DNA of 64,000 nt from Herbaspirillum hiltneri N3 (GTDB lineage: Bacteria; Pseudomonadota; Gammaproteobacteria; Burkholderiales; Burkholderiaceae_D). Every line of letters begins with the position of its first letter. Position 1 is the first letter of the stretch. Made by a program: the position numbers and the translations under genes. Below the pieces are notes generated by a model. That model worked only from the letters and a program-made list of their open reading frames with translations. It had not been told where the DNA came from and did not search any database. Below are positions 16,888 through 32,241 of this stretch, one piece after another. The DNA is taken from positions 4,278,001-4,342,000 of the forward strand of contig NZ_CP011409.1 of the NCBI RefSeq assembly GCF_001267925.1, read 5' to 3'.

Positions 16888-17995
16888 GTACTCTGAATCT
16901 TCCCCTTAAACCTTCGCTGTTTTCACGTCCGGCGTGGATCGGGATCGTGGTCTTTACCGTGATCCTGGGTCTGCTGCCCATCCTCAACCTGATCTTCCCG
17001 GCCAGTCATCCGCTGTCGATTTCCAGCTACACCATCGCACTGATCGGCAAGTTCATGTGCTACGCGATGGCGGCGCTGGCGCTGGATCTGGTGTGGGGTT
17101 ATACCGGCATCCTGTCGCTCGGCCACGGCGTGTTCTTTGCGCTGGGCGGCTATGCGCACGGCATGTACCTGATGCGCGCCATCGGCCGCGACGGCGTGTA
17201 TCAGAGCAATCTGCCGGACTTCATGGTGTTCCTCAACTGGAAAGCCTATCCGTGGTACTGGTGGATGACCGAGCACTTCTGGTTCGCCATGCTGCTGGTG
17301 GTGCTGGTGCCGGGGCTGCTGGCCTTCGTGTTCGGTTACTTCGCCTTCCGTTCGCGCATCAAGGGCGTGTACTTCTCGATCATCACGCAGGCAATGACCT
17401 TCGCCTTCATGCTGCTGTTCTTCCGCAACGATACGGGCTTCGGCGGCAACAACGGCTTCACCGACTTCAAGCGCATCCTCGGCTTCACGATCACGGCGCC
17501 GTCGACCAAGGCGGTGCTGTACCTGGTGACGCTGGCGTTCCTGCTCGGTTCCCTGCTGCTGTGCCGCGCCATCGTGACGTCGAAGCTGGGCCGTGTGCTG
17601 CAGGGCGTGCGCGATTCCGAATCGCGGCTGATGTTCATCGGCTACAACCCGCTGTGGTTCAAGCTGTTCGTGTGGACGTTATCGGCGGTGCTGTGCGGCA
17701 TCGCGGGTGCGCTGTACGTGCCGCAGGTCGGCATCATCAATCCGTCCGAAATGTCGCCGGCCAACTCGATTGAAATGGTGATCTGGGCGGCTGTCGGCGG
17801 CCGCGGCTCGCTGCTCGGCCCGATCATCGGCGCGTTCACCGTCAATGGACTCAAGAGCTGGTTCACCGCCGCCTTCCCGGACCTGTGGCTGTATGCGCTG
17901 GGACTGATCTTCATCCTGGTGACGCTGTTCCTGCCGCAAGGCATTCTGGGTCTGATCAAGAAACTGAAGAAACAAGATCCCGCCAAGGAGGCCGC

Positions 17996-17999
<4 letters not shown>
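16884..17999 (+). CDS. urtC: Urea ABC transporter permease UrtC
   Basis: A 371-residue LivM-type permease with about ten membrane helices. The motifs YTGILSLGHGVFFALGGYAHG and the EAA-like loop VLQGVRDSESRLMFIGYN are typical. The C terminus ends in a Lys-rich tail. It forms the second half of the membrane channel with UrtB. The start ATG (16884) overlaps the urtB stop, and its stop overlaps the urtD start in the same way. Confidence 0.96.
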
Positions 18000-18850
<851 letters not shown>

Positions 18851-18883
18851 ACTTAGGCCGCTGGATCCGGAGACGAGAAGAAT

Positions 18884-19582
18884 ATGCTGCAAGTCAATCA
18901 ACTGAACCAATACTACGGCGCCGCGCATACGCTGCGCGGCGTGTCGATCAATGTCGAAAAAGGCAAATGCCTGTCCCTGCTCGGCCGCAACGGCGTCGGC
19001 AAGACCACCCTGCTGAAATGCCTGATGGGCGTATTGCCTGTCGCCGCCGGCAACGTCACGCTGGAAGGCAAGGACATCACGCGCCTCAAACCACATCAAC
19101 GCGCTGCGCTCGGCATCGCCTACGTGCCGCAGGGCCGCGAGATTTTTGCACGCCTGACCGTCGAAGAGAACCTGCTCATGGGCATGGCCACCCAATCCGG
19201 CCGCAAGGCGTCGACCATCAAGGGTGAAGTCTACGAACTGTTCCCGGTGCTCAAGGAAATGCTGCACCGTCGCGGCGGCGATCTGTCGGGCGGTCAGCAG
19301 CAGCAACTGGCGATCGCCCGCGCGCTGCTGGCCGAACCGAAACTGATCATCCTCGACGAACCGACCGAAGGCATCCAGCCGTCCATCATCAAGGACATCG
19401 GCCGCGTCATCAGCTTGCTGCGCCAGCGCGGCGACATCGGTATTTTGCTGTGCGAGCAGTATTTCGATTTTGCACGCGAACTGGCCGACACCTTTGTCGT
19501 GATGTCGCGCGGCGAAGTGGTGGCCTCGGGCGTGCAGGCGGAGATGGATAACGAGGACGTGAAGAAACATCTGGCGGTGTAG
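18884..19582 (+). CDS. urtE: Urea ABC transporter ATPase UrtE
   Basis: A 232-residue LivF-type ABC ATPase. It has GRNGVGKTT (Walker A), DLSGGQQQQLAIARAL (signature), LIILDEPTEGIQPS (Walker B) and LLCEQYFDFA, where the usual switch histidine is replaced by Gln, as in other LivF proteins. It completes the urea importer. It starts 33 bp after urtD and ends 132 bp before ureD. Confidence 0.96.
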   Translation: MLQVNQLNQYYGAAHTLRGVSINVEKGKCLSLLGRNGVGKTTLLKCLMGVLPVAAGNVTLEGKDITRLKPHQRAALGIAYVPQGREIFARLTVEENLLMGMATQSGRKASTIKGEVYELFPVLKEMLHRRGGDLSGGQQQQLAIARALLAEPKLIILDEPTEGIQPSIIKDIGRVISLLRQRGDIGILLCEQYFDFARELADTFVVMSRGEVVASGVQAEMDNEDVKKHLAV

Positions 19583-19714
19583 TGCATTCGGCGCGCGGTA
19601 TGCGCCATGTTGCCGGATGATCAAGTCAGGCCGGCGTGCGTTTTGCCTGCAGGTCTGCTATAAACGAAGGCCTGCGCTGCTCTCCATCCTCATGTCGCAC
19701 AATCAGAATATTGC

Positions 19715-20611
19715 ATGAAACGTATCATCGATCCTGCCGCTGCCGTCACGGAATCGGACCTCAACGTCCCTGCCGCCAACCGCCATGAAAAGGCGCGGCT
19801 GACGCTGGGCTTCGCCGACGATGCCGGCACCACGCGCATGATCGAGCGCAGCCACTTCGGCCCGCTGCGCGTGCAGAAGCCGCTGTACCCAGAACACCCC
19901 GCCGTCTGCCACGCCGTCATCGTGCATCCGCCGGGCGGCATCCTCGGCGGCGACGTACTGAACATTTCCGCCCGTGTCGGCGACAACGCCCACGCGTTGC
20001 TGACCACGCCGGGCGCCGGCAAATGGTATCGCGCCAACGGTTTCGTCTCGCAGCAGCAGGTGTCGCTGACGGCAACCGCCGGCGCGGCGCTGGAATGGCT
20101 GCCGCAGGAGACCATCTTCTTCAACGATGCCGACGTGCGCATGGAACACTCGGTCGACCTGGCCGCGGATGCCTGTTATATCGGCGGCGAGATCCTGTGC
20201 TTCGGCCGCACCGCGTCGGGAGAGTCTTTCAATAGCGGTCGCGTGAGCCAGTGCACCAGCATTCGTCGCGGCGGCAAGCTGGTCTGGTTTGAACAGGGTA
20301 CCTTGCGTGCAGGCACTTCGTCGATGACGAGTCCTTTGGCGCTGGCCGGTTTTACGGTAAGCGCCACGCTGATTGCAGTGGGCCTGCCGATCAACGCCGC
20401 CTTCCTCAGCGAACTGCGCGAACAGACCGGCGCGTTGACGCGGGATAGCAATGACCGCACTGGCGCGACGCAGATGAAACAGGTATTGGTGCTGCGCTAT
20501 CTGGGCAACTCCAGCCAGGCGGCGCGGCAATGGCTGACGCATGCATGGCAGCGCATCCGTCCTGAATTGATGCAGCGCGAGGCTATTGTCCCGCGCATCT
20601 GGAATACATAA
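19715..20611 (+). CDS. ureD: Urease accessory protein UreD
   Basis: A 298-residue protein with the UreD/UreH motifs LTLGFADDAGTT, the VHPPGGILGGD block, TTPGAGKWYR and LEWLPQETIFF. UreD binds apo-urease and recruits UreF and UreG so that nickel and CO2 can enter the active site. It is the first ure gene here. The 132-bp gap from urtE has no clear promoter, so transcription may continue from urt. Confidence 0.95.
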   Translation: MKRIIDPAAAVTESDLNVPAANRHEKARLTLGFADDAGTTRMIERSHFGPLRVQKPLYPEHPAVCHAVIVHPPGGILGGDVLNISARVGDNAHALLTTPGAGKWYRANGFVSQQQVSLTATAGAALEWLPQETIFFNDADVRMEHSVDLAADACYIGGEILCFGRTASGESFNSGRVSQCTSIRRGGKLVWFEQGTLRAGTSSMTSPLALAGFTVSATLIAVGLPINAAFLSELREQTGALTRDSNDRTGATQMKQVLVLRYLGNSSQAARQWLTHAWQRIRPELMQREAIVPRIWNT

Positions 20612-20645
20612 ATAAGCAGTACCTGGACACAATCGAGGAGAACGC

Positions 20646-20948
20646 ATGGAACTCACCCCACGGGAAAAAGACAAGCTGCTGATTTTCACGGCAGCGCTGG
20701 TGGCCGAACGGCGCAAGGCGCGCGGCCTGAAGCTGAACTATCCGGAGGCAGTGGCACTGATCACCGCCGCCATCATGGAAGGCGCACGCGACGGACGCAC
20801 CGTCGCCGAACTGATGTCGGAGGGGACGAAGATCCTGTCGCGCGCCGATGTCATGGATGGCGTGGCGGAGATGATTCCGGATATCCAGGTTGAAGCGACC
20901 TTCCCGGACGGCAGCAAGCTGGTCACGGTTCACCACCCTATTCCTTGA
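20646..20948 (+). CDS. ureA: Urease gamma subunit
   Basis: A 100-residue protein beginning [20 protein letters not shown]. It has [11 protein letters not shown] and [21 protein letters not shown], which are invariant features of UreA. It forms the (UreABC)3 apoenzyme with UreB and UreC. GAGGAG precedes the start. It lies 11 bp before ureB. Confidence 0.97.
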   Translation: MELTPREKDKLLIFTAALVAERRKARGLKLNYPEAVALITAAIMEGARDGRTVAELMSEGTKILSRADVMDGVAEMIPDIQVEATFPDGSKLVTVHHPIP

Positions 20949-20959
20949 GAGGCGCCATC

Positions 20960-21283
20960 ATGATTCCAGGAGAAATGCTGGTCGAACCCGGCGACATTGA
21001 GCTCAATGTCGGGCGCCGCACGGTAAGCGTGACCGTCGCCAACAGCGGCGATCGCCCGATCCAGGTCGGATCGCATTTTCATTTTTTCGAGACCAATCCG
21101 GCGCTCAGGTTTGATCGCCAGACCGGTTACGGCATGCGCCTGAACATCGCCGCCGGCACCGCTGTCCGCTTCGAGCCGGGCCAGGAACGCACGGTGGAAC
21201 TCGTGGCGCTGGCTGGTGAGCGCAAGGTCTATGGTTTCAATGCCAAGGTGATGGGCGCACTCGACAAGAAGGGAAATAAATAA
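20960..21283 (+). CDS. ureB: Urease beta subunit
   Basis: A 107-residue protein beginning [19 protein letters not shown]. It contains [17 protein letters not shown] and [10 protein letters not shown], standard for UreB. I used the ATG at 20960, not the in-frame ATG at 20945, because the protein then matches the family N terminus. It overlaps the ureC start by one base (TAATG), so translation is coupled. Confidence 0.97.
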   Translation: MIPGEMLVEPGDIELNVGRRTVSVTVANSGDRPIQVGSHFHFFETNPALRFDRQTGYGMRLNIAAGTAVRFEPGQERTVELVALAGERKVYGFNAKVMGALDKKGNK

Positions 21284-22983
21284 TGGCCAAGATTTCACGT
21301 CAGGCTTATGCCGAGATGTTCGGCCCCACCGTCGGCGACCGTTTGCGCCTGGCCGATACCGAGCTGTTCATCGAGGTCGAGAAGGATTTCACGACCTATG
21401 GCGAAGAGGTCAAGTTCGGCGGCGGCAAGGTGATTCGCGATGGCATGGGCCAGTCGCAGCGCAACTACAAAGACGTGATGGACACCGTCATCACCAACGC
21501 CGTGATCGTCGACCACTGGGGTATCGTCAAGGCCGACATCGGTATCAAGGGCGGCAAGATCGCCGGCATCGGCAAAGCCGGCAACCCTGACATCCAGCCC
21601 GACGTCACCATGGCCATTGGCGGCGCCACCGAAATCATCGCCGGCGAAGGCATGATCGTCACGGCCGGCGGCGTCGACACGCACATCCACTTCATCTGCC
21701 CGCAGCAGATCGAAGAAGCGCTGATGAGCGGCGTCACCACGATGATCGGCGGCGGCACCGGACCGGCGGTCGGCACTGCAGCGACGACTTGCACGCCTGG
21801 TCCGTGGCACATCCATTCGATGTTGTCGGCGGCGGATGCGTTTCCGATGAATCTCGGCTTCCTCGGCAAGGGCAACGTCAGCTTGCCGACGCCGCTGGAA
21901 GAACAGATCCACGCCGGCGCCATCGGCCTCAAGCTGCATGAAGACTGGGGCTCGACTCCCGCGGCGATCGACAACTGCCTGTCGGTGGCGGATCGCCTCG
22001 ACGTGCAGGTGGCGATTCACAGCGACACGCTCAACGAGGGCGGCTTCCTCGAACATACGCTTGCCGCTTTCAAGGACCGCACCATCCACACCTTCCACAC
22101 CGAAGGTGCGGGCGGCGGTCATGCACCGGACATCATCGCGGCCGTCGGCGAAGGCAACGTGCTGCCCTCGTCGACCAATCCCACGCGGCCTTACACCGTC
22201 AATACGCTCGACGAGCACCTGGACATGCTGATGGTCTGCCATCATCTCGATCCTGCGATTGCCGAGGACATCGCCTTCGCGGAGTCGCGCATCCGCCGCG
22301 AGACGATCGCTGCAGAAGATATCCTGCACGACATCGGCGCGATCTCGATGATGTCGTCCGACTCGCAGGCCATGGGCCGCGTCGGCGAAGTGATCATGCG
22401 GACCTGGCAAACGGCGCACAAGATGAAAACGCAGCGCGGCTCGCTGGCCCAAGATCCTTCGCGCCACGACAATTTCCGCGTCAAGCGCTACATCGCGAAG
22501 TACACCATCAACCCCGCGATCACCCATGGCATCTCGCATGTGGTCGGATCGCTGGAAGTGGGCAAGGTCGCCGATATCGTCTTGTGGAAACCGGCCTTCT
22601 TCGGCGTCAAGCCGTCGATGATCCTCAAGAGCGGCATGATCGCCGCAGCGCAGATGGGCGATCCGAATGCGTCGATCCCGACGCCGCAGCCGGTGCATTA
22701 CCGCATGATGTTCGGTGCGTACGGCGGCGGCTTGAAGACCTCGATGACGTTCGTCTCGCAATCCGCTTTCGACGCCGGCATCGGCGACATGCTCAAGCTC
22801 AGCAAGCCGGTCGTACCCGTGAAAGGCATGCGCAACCTGCGCAAGCGCGACATGATCCACAATGGCTTGACACCGAAGATGGAAGTCGATTCCGAAACCT
22901 ACGAAGTGCGCGCCGACGGCGAGTTGCTGGTGTGCGAGCCGGCCAAGGTGCTACCGCTGGCGCAACGCTATTTCCTGTTCTGA
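21283..22983 (+). CDS. ureC: Urease alpha (catalytic) subunit
   Basis: A 566-residue amidohydrolase. All nickel-site residues sit at canonical positions: H134 and H136 (DTHIHF), the carbamylated K217 (LKLHEDWG), H246 (AIHSDTL) and H272. The flap Cys-His pair is in MVCHHLDP. It hydrolyses urea to ammonia and carbamate. It is full length and intact, so urease should be active if the accessory proteins work. Confidence 0.98.
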   Translation: MAKISRQAYAEMFGPTVGDRLRLADTELFIEVEKDFTTYGEEVKFGGGKVIRDGMGQSQRNYKDVMDTVITNAVIVDHWGIVKADIGIKGGKIAGIGKAGNPDIQPDVTMAIGGATEIIAGEGMIVTAGGVDTHIHFICPQQIEEALMSGVTTMIGGGTGPAVGTAATTCTPGPWHIHSMLSAADAFPMNLGFLGKGNVSLPTPLEEQIHAGAIGLKLHEDWGSTPAAIDNCLSVADRLDVQVAIHSDTLNEGGFLEHTLAAFKDRTIHTFHTEGAGGGHAPDIIAAVGEGNVLPSSTNPTRPYTVNTLDEHLDMLMVCHHLDPAIAEDIAFAESRIRRETIAAEDILHDIGAISMMSSDSQAMGRVGEVIMRTWQTAHKMKTQRGSLAQDPSRHDNFRVKRYIAKYTINPAITHGISHVVGSLEVGKVADIVLWKPAFFGVKPSMILKSGMIAAAQMGDPNASIPTPQPVHYRMMFGAYGGGLKTSMTFVSQSAFDAGIGDMLKLSKPVVPVKGMRNLRKRDMIHNGLTPKMEVDSETYEVRADGELLVCEPAKVLPLAQRYFLF

Positions 22984-22991
22984 AGAAAATC

Positions 22992-23501
22992 ATGCTGACC
23001 CTGAACACCAAGATCGAACACGCCGAGAAGATCGACGGCGAATTGCTGTTACCTTACGACCAGCGCGAGAAGAGCCGGCTGCGCGCCACCCTGCTGTCGG
23101 GCGAGGACGTTGCCGTCTTCACCGTACGCGGTACGGTGCTGCGCAACGGCGATCTGCTGCGCGGCGATGACGGCCGCGTGGTGAAGATCAATGCCGCCAA
23201 AGAGGCGACTTATCGCGTCGAGGCCGCTTCGCCGCATCAGCTGCTGCGCTGCGCCTTCCATCTCGGCAATCGCCACACGCAGGCACAGGTCGGCGAAGGT
23301 TTCCTGCGCATCCGCAAGGATCCGGTGCTCAAGGAAATGCTGGAAGGCCTGGGCGCTCTGGTGATTGAAGAAGAGGCCGCGTTCGAGCCGGAGTCAGGCG
23401 CCTACGGCGGCGGCCATCATCACCACGGCGACGACCATCATCATCCGCTGGCGCCGATTCCGGTGCGCCAGAAGATTCATCGGCCGGGCGACAAGTCCTG
23501 A
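22992..23501 (+). CDS. ureE: Urease accessory protein UreE, nickel metallochaperone
   Basis: A 169-residue protein beginning MLTLNTKIEHAEKIDGELL. The C-terminal tail holds a His-rich run (GGHHHHGDDHHHP), a nickel store seen in many UreE. The central CAFHLGNRHTQAQV supplies the metal-binding histidine region. UreE passes Ni(II) to UreG. It starts 8 bp after ureC. Confidence 0.95.
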   Translation: MLTLNTKIEHAEKIDGELLLPYDQREKSRLRATLLSGEDVAVFTVRGTVLRNGDLLRGDDGRVVKINAAKEATYRVEAASPHQLLRCAFHLGNRHTQAQVGEGFLRIRKDPVLKEMLEGLGALVIEEEAAFEPESGAYGGGHHHHGDDHHHPLAPIPVRQKIHRPGDKS

Positions 23502-23515
23502 TTCCCGGATCATCC

Positions 23516-24196
23516 ATGCAAGCACAGGCCCTGCTCCATTTGCTCCAGCTGACCAGTCCGTCGCTGCCGATCGGCGCGTACAGCTATTCGCAAGGACTGG
23601 AAGCGGCCATTGAAAACGGCACGGTGAAGAACGAAGCCGGTGCGCGCGCGTGGATCGTCGATTCGCTGCATGAGGTCGTTGCGCGTTTTGAAGCGCCGAT
23701 TTTGTGGCGCCTGCTGCAGGCATTTTCTGCGCGCGATGCAAGCGCGGTTGCGATGTGGAATGAGCGTTTCATCGCAGCGCGCGACACTGCCGAGTTTCGC
23801 GCGGAGACGATACAGATGGGATATTCGCTGAGCAAACTGGCCATCGATCTGAAGATCGGCGACGAGTCCTTGCTCGATCTGATGGTGACGCAAGGCGAAG
23901 TGCCGTTGCCGACGGCGCTGGCTTATTCCGCCGTGGCGCTGAACGTACCGCATGACGCGGCACTGCTCGGCATGCTGTTCGCTTGGGCTGAAAATCAGGT
24001 GCTGGTTTGCGTCAAGTCGGTGCCGCTCGGCCAGGTTGCCGGGCAGCGCTTGCTGCTGTCGCTGCAGCCGGAGCTGGACGCGGCCGCAAGGACCGCGCAG
24101 GAACTGGCTGACGACGAGTTGTCGAACTGGTCGCCCGGCCTGTCGCTGCTGTCGATGCAGCACGAAGTGCAATACAGCCGTTTGTACCGTTCCTAG
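23516..24196 (+). CDS. ureF: Urease accessory protein UreF
   Basis: A 226-residue helical protein beginning MQAQALLHLLQLTSPSLPIG. It also has GAYSYSQGLEAAIENG and a C-terminal Leu/Ala-rich helix bundle, all UreF features. UreF regulates the UreG GTPase and stabilises the UreD-UreF-UreG complex. It follows ureE by 14 bp. Confidence 0.95.
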   Translation: MQAQALLHLLQLTSPSLPIGAYSYSQGLEAAIENGTVKNEAGARAWIVDSLHEVVARFEAPILWRLLQAFSARDASAVAMWNERFIAARDTAEFRAETIQMGYSLSKLAIDLKIGDESLLDLMVTQGEVPLPTALAYSAVALNVPHDAALLGMLFAWAENQVLVCVKSVPLGQVAGQRLLLSLQPELDAAARTAQELADDELSNWSPGLSLLSMQHEVQYSRLYRS

Positions 24197-24272
24197 TGTG
24201 TGGGCCTGGCAGTTGGCCAGATACCCAGATTCATTTGAATTTTTATAGAATCCGTTTTTAATCGAGACAATC

Positions 24273-24902
24273 ATGAGCAATCCTTCCTCTCCCAATCCAT
24301 TGCGCGTCGGCATCGGCGGCCCGGTCGGTTCCGGCAAGACGGCGCTGTGTGAAATGTTGTGCAAGCGCATGCGCGACCGTTACGACATGGCCGTCATCAC
24401 CAATGACATCTACACCAAGGAAGATATGGAGATCCTGCTGCGCGCCGATGCGCTGCCGGCGGAGCGCCTGATGGGTGTCGAGACCGGTGGCTGTCCGCAT
24501 ACGGCGATCCGCGAGGATGCCTCGATCAACCTCGAAGCGATCGCGCGCATGAGTGCGGATTTCCCGGATCTGGACCTGATACTGGTAGAATCCGGCGGCG
24601 ACAATCTGGCGGCAACGTTCAGTCCCGAATTGTCGGACCTGACCATTTACGTGATCGACGTCGCCGGCGGCGAGAAGATTCCGCGCAAAGGCGGCCCCGG
24701 CATCACGCGTTCGGATCTGCTGATCATCAACAAGACCGATCTGGCGCCTTATGTCGGCGCCAATCTGGACATCATGGCCCAGGACGCCAAGCGCATGCGC
24801 GGCGACCGGCCGTTTGTGTTCACCAATTTGCGCAGCGGCGACGGTGTCGAGACGGTGATTGAGTACATCCGCAAGCAAGGCTTGCTGGATGAGAAGAAGT
24901 GA
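24273..24902 (+). CDS. ureG: Urease accessory GTPase UreG
   Basis: A 209-residue SIMIBI GTPase. It has the P-loop [22 protein letters not shown], the Cys-Pro-His nickel motif in [15 protein letters not shown], and [11 protein letters not shown]. It hydrolyses GTP while delivering nickel to the active site. It is full length. Confidence 0.97.
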   Translation: MSNPSSPNPLRVGIGGPVGSGKTALCEMLCKRMRDRYDMAVITNDIYTKEDMEILLRADALPAERLMGVETGGCPHTAIREDASINLEAIARMSADFPDLDLILVESGGDNLAATFSPELSDLTIYVIDVAGGEKIPRKGGPGITRSDLLIINKTDLAPYVGANLDIMAQDAKRMRGDRPFVFTNLRSGDGVETVIEYIRKQGLLDEKK

Positions 24903-24977
24903 AGTGGAAGACTGGTTGCCACCTTGGTTCGTTTGGCGCATGAGCGCATTCACAAGATTTATTTGAAGGAGAAAAAC

Positions 24978-25592
24978 ATGTTCCGTATTTCCAGCAAAAA
25001 CCTCGCACGCGCGAGCGCGCTGACCATCGCGGCGCTGACCAGCACCAGCGTGCTGGCGCATCCCGGCCACCCGGATTCGCTGATGTCCGCGTCGATGAGT
25101 TTCGGCGCCGGCTTCAGCCATCCTTTTTCTGGCGTGGATCACTTGCTGGCGATGCTGGCGGTCGGTCTTTGGGCCGCGCAAAACAAGCGTTCGGCGATGT
25201 GGGTGTTGCCGCTAGCGTTTCCGCTGATGATGGTGGTTGGCGCGCTGCTGGCGTTTGCCGGCTTGAGCATTCCTGCTGCTGAAACAGGCATCGCCGCTTC
25301 TGTGGCGGTGCTTGGCTTGCTGATCGCCTTCGCTGTGCGCATGCCTTTGTGGGCAAGCACTGTGGTCGTGTCCTTGTTTGCGGTGTTCCATGGCTATGCG
25401 CACGGCAGTGAATTGCCGCACGGTTCCTCGGCCGCGCTATATGGCGCCGGCTTCGTGCTGGCTACGGCATTGCTGCATGCGGCCGGGCTCGGGATCGGCC
25501 TGTTTGCGGGCAAGCAGATGGCGGACAAGCTTGTGCGTATCGGCGGCGTCGGTATTGCCGCAGTCGGCGTCTATTTGCTGGCCGCTGCTTAA
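24978..25592 (+). CDS. ureJ: HupE/UreJ family membrane protein, probable nickel permease
   Basis: A 204-residue protein with a cleavable signal (ALTIAALTSTSVLAHPGH), then six or so hydrophobic helices. The motif HPFSGVDHLLAMLAVGLWA, with the H-x4-D-H pattern, and FHGYAHGSELP are signatures of HupE/UreJ metal permeases. The ATG is at 24978, with AAGGAG upstream. It closes the urease block and is likely to supply nickel to UreE/UreG. A terminator follows at 25664. Confidence 0.92.
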   Translation: MFRISSKNLARASALTIAALTSTSVLAHPGHPDSLMSASMSFGAGFSHPFSGVDHLLAMLAVGLWAAQNKRSAMWVLPLAFPLMMVVGALLAFAGLSIPAAETGIAASVAVLGLLIAFAVRMPLWASTVVVSLFAVFHGYAHGSELPHGSSAALYGAGFVLATALLHAAGLGIGLFAGKQMADKLVRIGGVGIAAVGVYLLAAA

Positions 25593-25663
25593 TTGAATTG
25601 AAGCCTGATTGAGGTGAAGCGGCATCCTGCGGGGTGCTCGCTGCGCCGGGCAGGATGAAGGGA

Positions 25664-25693
25664 GGGCTGCGTCGAAGGACGCGGCCCTTTTTG
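25664..25693 (+). terminator. Terminator of the urt-ure block
   Basis: GGGCTGCGTC-GAAG-GACGCGGCCC, 10 bp including one G-U pair and a GNRA-like loop, followed by TTTTTG. It is 72 bp after ureJ. Confidence 0.85.
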
Positions 25694-26360
25694 TTTGTAC
25701 CCTCGGATCTTGATGGATATCGCAGATGGGTCTACACCCGGTGTTTAAGTATATTTGCCGTCGGAGGCCGTAGGTGTGATTTTTTGTTCTCTTTGTTCTT
25801 CATCTCTCTTCCTCATTCCTCATCCAAGGCGCGAACCGATCCAGCTTCGCTAAGTACCGGAACACGAAATGGTAGCCGGATGCCTGGCGTGCTTTTCCAC
25901 GTACTTCCCAGGGGGCGAGCGCGGCCGACTTGGGGCGCCATGATTTATATCTCCCATCTGCGTGCAGCAGATGTCCAGCCGTCCATATATGATATTTCTG
26001 CACGCAAAACTATTCGTTCTTCGCTTAATTGACTGCAACTGTCAGTGGGTATTCCTGCCGAGGCTGGAACGATCAGGTATCGCTCCGCCTGAGAGAGCCG
26101 ATATTTTTTGAATATCGCGCAGTTGGGAGAGATCTCGACCAAGCCCATTGATCAGTAATTAGAAGAAGCAGGTACCGGCATGGAGAGGGAAGAACAAGAG
26201 AATGAGGCCGTCCGGAAGCCAGGATTTTCCTGCGTGAGGTGGAGATGGCGGGTTAAAGCGGAGAGGTATAGCGGATGCCGGCGGGTCAAACGCGGAGACT
26301 GGGGAGCAGGCGAAGTGGAAGTGAGGCAGGAAGGAGAGCATTACAAATAACGCGGACAGC
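25694..26360. other. Gene-free gap between urease block and rRNA operon
   Basis: About 670 bp between converging units, with visibly less GC than neighbouring genes. Two short minus-strand frames (25945-26148 and 25800-26003) continue across one another in different frames and could be a frameshifted remnant, but I recognise no product. Nothing else is supported. Confidence 0.4.
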
Positions 26361-26390
26361 AAAAAGCCCCACACCTTTCGGTATGGGGCT
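26361..26390 (-). terminator. Terminator of the rRNA operon
   Basis: On the minus strand AGCCCCATACCGAAAGGTGTGGGGCT folds into a stem with a CGAAAG loop and is followed by TTTTT. It lies just downstream of 5S rRNA. Confidence 0.85.
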
Positions 26391-26405
26391 TGAGCTTAAT
26401 TAATA

Positions 26406-26519
26406 GCCTGACGATGACCTACTTTCACACTGGTTGCAGCACTATCATCGGCGCGAAGTCGTTTCACGGTCCTGTTCGGGATGGGAAGGGGTGGTACCAA
26501 CTTGCTATAGTCATCAGGC
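26406..26519 (-). rRNA. rrf: 5S ribosomal RNA
   Basis: The minus strand reads GCCTGATGACTATAGC at its start and ends in GGTCATCGTCAGGC; these ends pair to form helix I. Internal CCATCCCGAACAGGACCGTG is diagnostic of 5S. Length is about 114 nt, with ends uncertain by a few bases. The short frames here are not genes. Confidence 0.95.
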
Positions 26520-26650
26520 ATAACTTGTAGTGTTGCTTGGGTCCCGTTGAAGCTGGGTTGCCAAACAACGCAATCTGGGAAGAAGTAAATATATTGGGTG
26601 TGATGCACAAGGCAAACACATAAAACTCTAAAGCTATAACAGCTAATGTT

Positions 26651-29526
<2,876 letters not shown>

Positions 29527-29724
29527 CTATAACGTTAGCCTCTGTTCCCAGAGAGCGTTATAGAGTTTTTTGAGTTTAGCGTTTGCCGTATTGCCAAAGT
29601 AAGTCTTCTAATTGCTAAGATCACTTCGTAATACTTTGATTGATACAATCACACCCATCAACTTCTCACACAAGGACAGAAATCCTGGCGCTCGTCGTTG
29701 ACGAATACTTTACTTCTTCCAGAT

Positions 29725-29738
29725 TGTTAAAGAACAAA
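29725..29738 (-). promoter_or_regulatory. boxA antitermination site in the 16S-23S spacer
   Basis: The minus strand reads TTGTTCTTTAACAA, close to the boxA consensus TGCTCTTTAACAA, which recruits the NusB-S10 complex during rRNA transcription. Confidence 0.7.
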
Positions 29739-29810
29739 AACAGCTATTGATCACTAAAAGACCAAACCTAAATCCACACGCTTTTGCATGCGACTTAGGT
29801 TTGATGTTTC

Positions 29811-29886
29811 TGGTGGAGGTTGACGGGATCGAACCGACGACCCCCTGCTTGCAAAGCAGGTGCTCTCCCAGCTGAGCTAAACCCCC
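29811..29886 (-). tRNA. tRNA-Ala (anticodon TGC)
   Basis: A 76-nt tRNA with encoded CCA. The acceptor stem GGGGGTT pairs with AACCTCC, the anticodon loop TTTGCAA gives TGC, and the T-loop TTCGATCCC is normal. It is in the rRNA spacer, the usual betaproteobacterial order. Confidence 0.97.
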
Positions 29887-29895
29887 GAAACTCTT

Positions 29896-29972
29896 TGGTG
29901 GGTCTGGTTGGGCTCGAACCAACGACCCCCGCGTTATCAACACGGTGCTCTAACCAGCTGAGCTACAGACCC
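29896..29972 (-). tRNA. tRNA-Ile (anticodon GAT)
   Basis: A 77-nt tRNA with encoded CCA. The acceptor GGGTCTG pairs with CAGACCC, the anticodon loop TTGATAA gives GAT. It lies 9 bp upstream of tRNA-Ala in transcription order. Confidence 0.97.
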
Positions 29973-30085
29973 GCTTGGATCAGTAATCAGCAGTCAGCCA
30001 GCAGACTATGCCGCCGCCGCAACCGATATAACTGTTCTTCTTTACTAACAGACGATAAGTGTGAGCGCTTAAATCATGCGCACTC

Positions 30086-31620
<1,535 letters not shown>

Positions 31621-31784
31621 AATCTCTGTTTTGCCATTGCTGGCTGATTCTTTCGAATCGGTCACTCACTCAAAATACTGACAGATAATTTCTTACCTAT
31701 ATTTCTTCGTGAGCGTTTAAAAATATTTAAAGTTTCCAGACCCGAAGGTCTGTCGCACTTCATTAAACGCCCACACTTATCGAC

Positions 31785-31802
31785 TGTTAATTTTTAAAGA
31801 AC
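31785..31802 (-). promoter_or_regulatory. boxA in the rRNA leader
   Basis: The minus strand reads GTTCTTTAAAAATTAACA, a boxA-like antitermination sequence about 165 bp upstream of 16S. Confidence 0.55.
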
Positions 31803-31881
31803 CTTGCCTGCTTCGCGCCGCACCGAAGTGCCGCTTGCGTCGCTGTCAAATCGTTTTGTTTGTCAGCAGCAGAGAAACGAG

Positions 31882-31910
31882 ATTATGTAGTGTTTTTTAA
31901 TTTGCGTCAA
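31882..31910 (-). promoter_or_regulatory. rRNA promoter P2
   Basis: TTGACG (-35) and CATAAT (-10) with a 17-bp spacer on the minus strand, with an A/T-rich UP-like element upstream (AAAAATTTTTAG). It points to 16S. Confidence 0.75.
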
Positions 31911-32044
31911 CTACTTTTTTAACGCTTCACTAAAAATTTTTACTACCAACTTCTCACTTCCTAAAACCTTTTTTACTTCCTTTCCCCACCTCCGGCGCGC
32001 TGCGTCTTGCTGTTTGCTGCGTCGCTCTGTCAGCGGGGAGGCGA

Positions 32045-32074
32045 ACTATAGCAAAGCTTTTCCAATCCGTGCAA
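32045..32074 (-). promoter_or_regulatory. rRNA promoter P1
   Basis: TTGCAC (-35) and TATAGT (-10) with an 18-bp spacer on the minus strand, preceded by the A/T tract AAATAATTTTTCAAAAA, which looks like an UP element. It lies 160 bp upstream of P2, the usual tandem rrn arrangement. Confidence 0.7.
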
Positions 32075-32165
32075 CTGTTTTTGAAAAATTATTTAAACTT
32101 TTTATCCTCACTCCCCGCAAACCCGCTACCGCTCTGGATTTGCGCCGGTAAATAATTTTTAAAAC

Positions 32166-32207
32166 AAAAACGCCGAGGCCATCCCTGACGGGATGGCCTC
32201 GGTTTTC
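32166..32207. terminator. Terminator after the BON-domain gene
   Basis: 13-bp perfect stem CCGAGGCCATCCC with GGGATGGCCTCGG and a TGAC-containing loop, A run on one side and TTTT on the other, so it can work in both directions. It separates the BON gene from rRNA promoter P1. Confidence 0.9.
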
Positions 32208-32241
32208 TTGCTTAACTACCGGTGATTAGCAGTGCAGCAAA

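Noticed and set aside
25634..26032. 132-codon plus-strand frame after ureJ
   Set aside because: It runs through the terminator hairpin and has neither a ribosome binding site nor a recognisable sequence.
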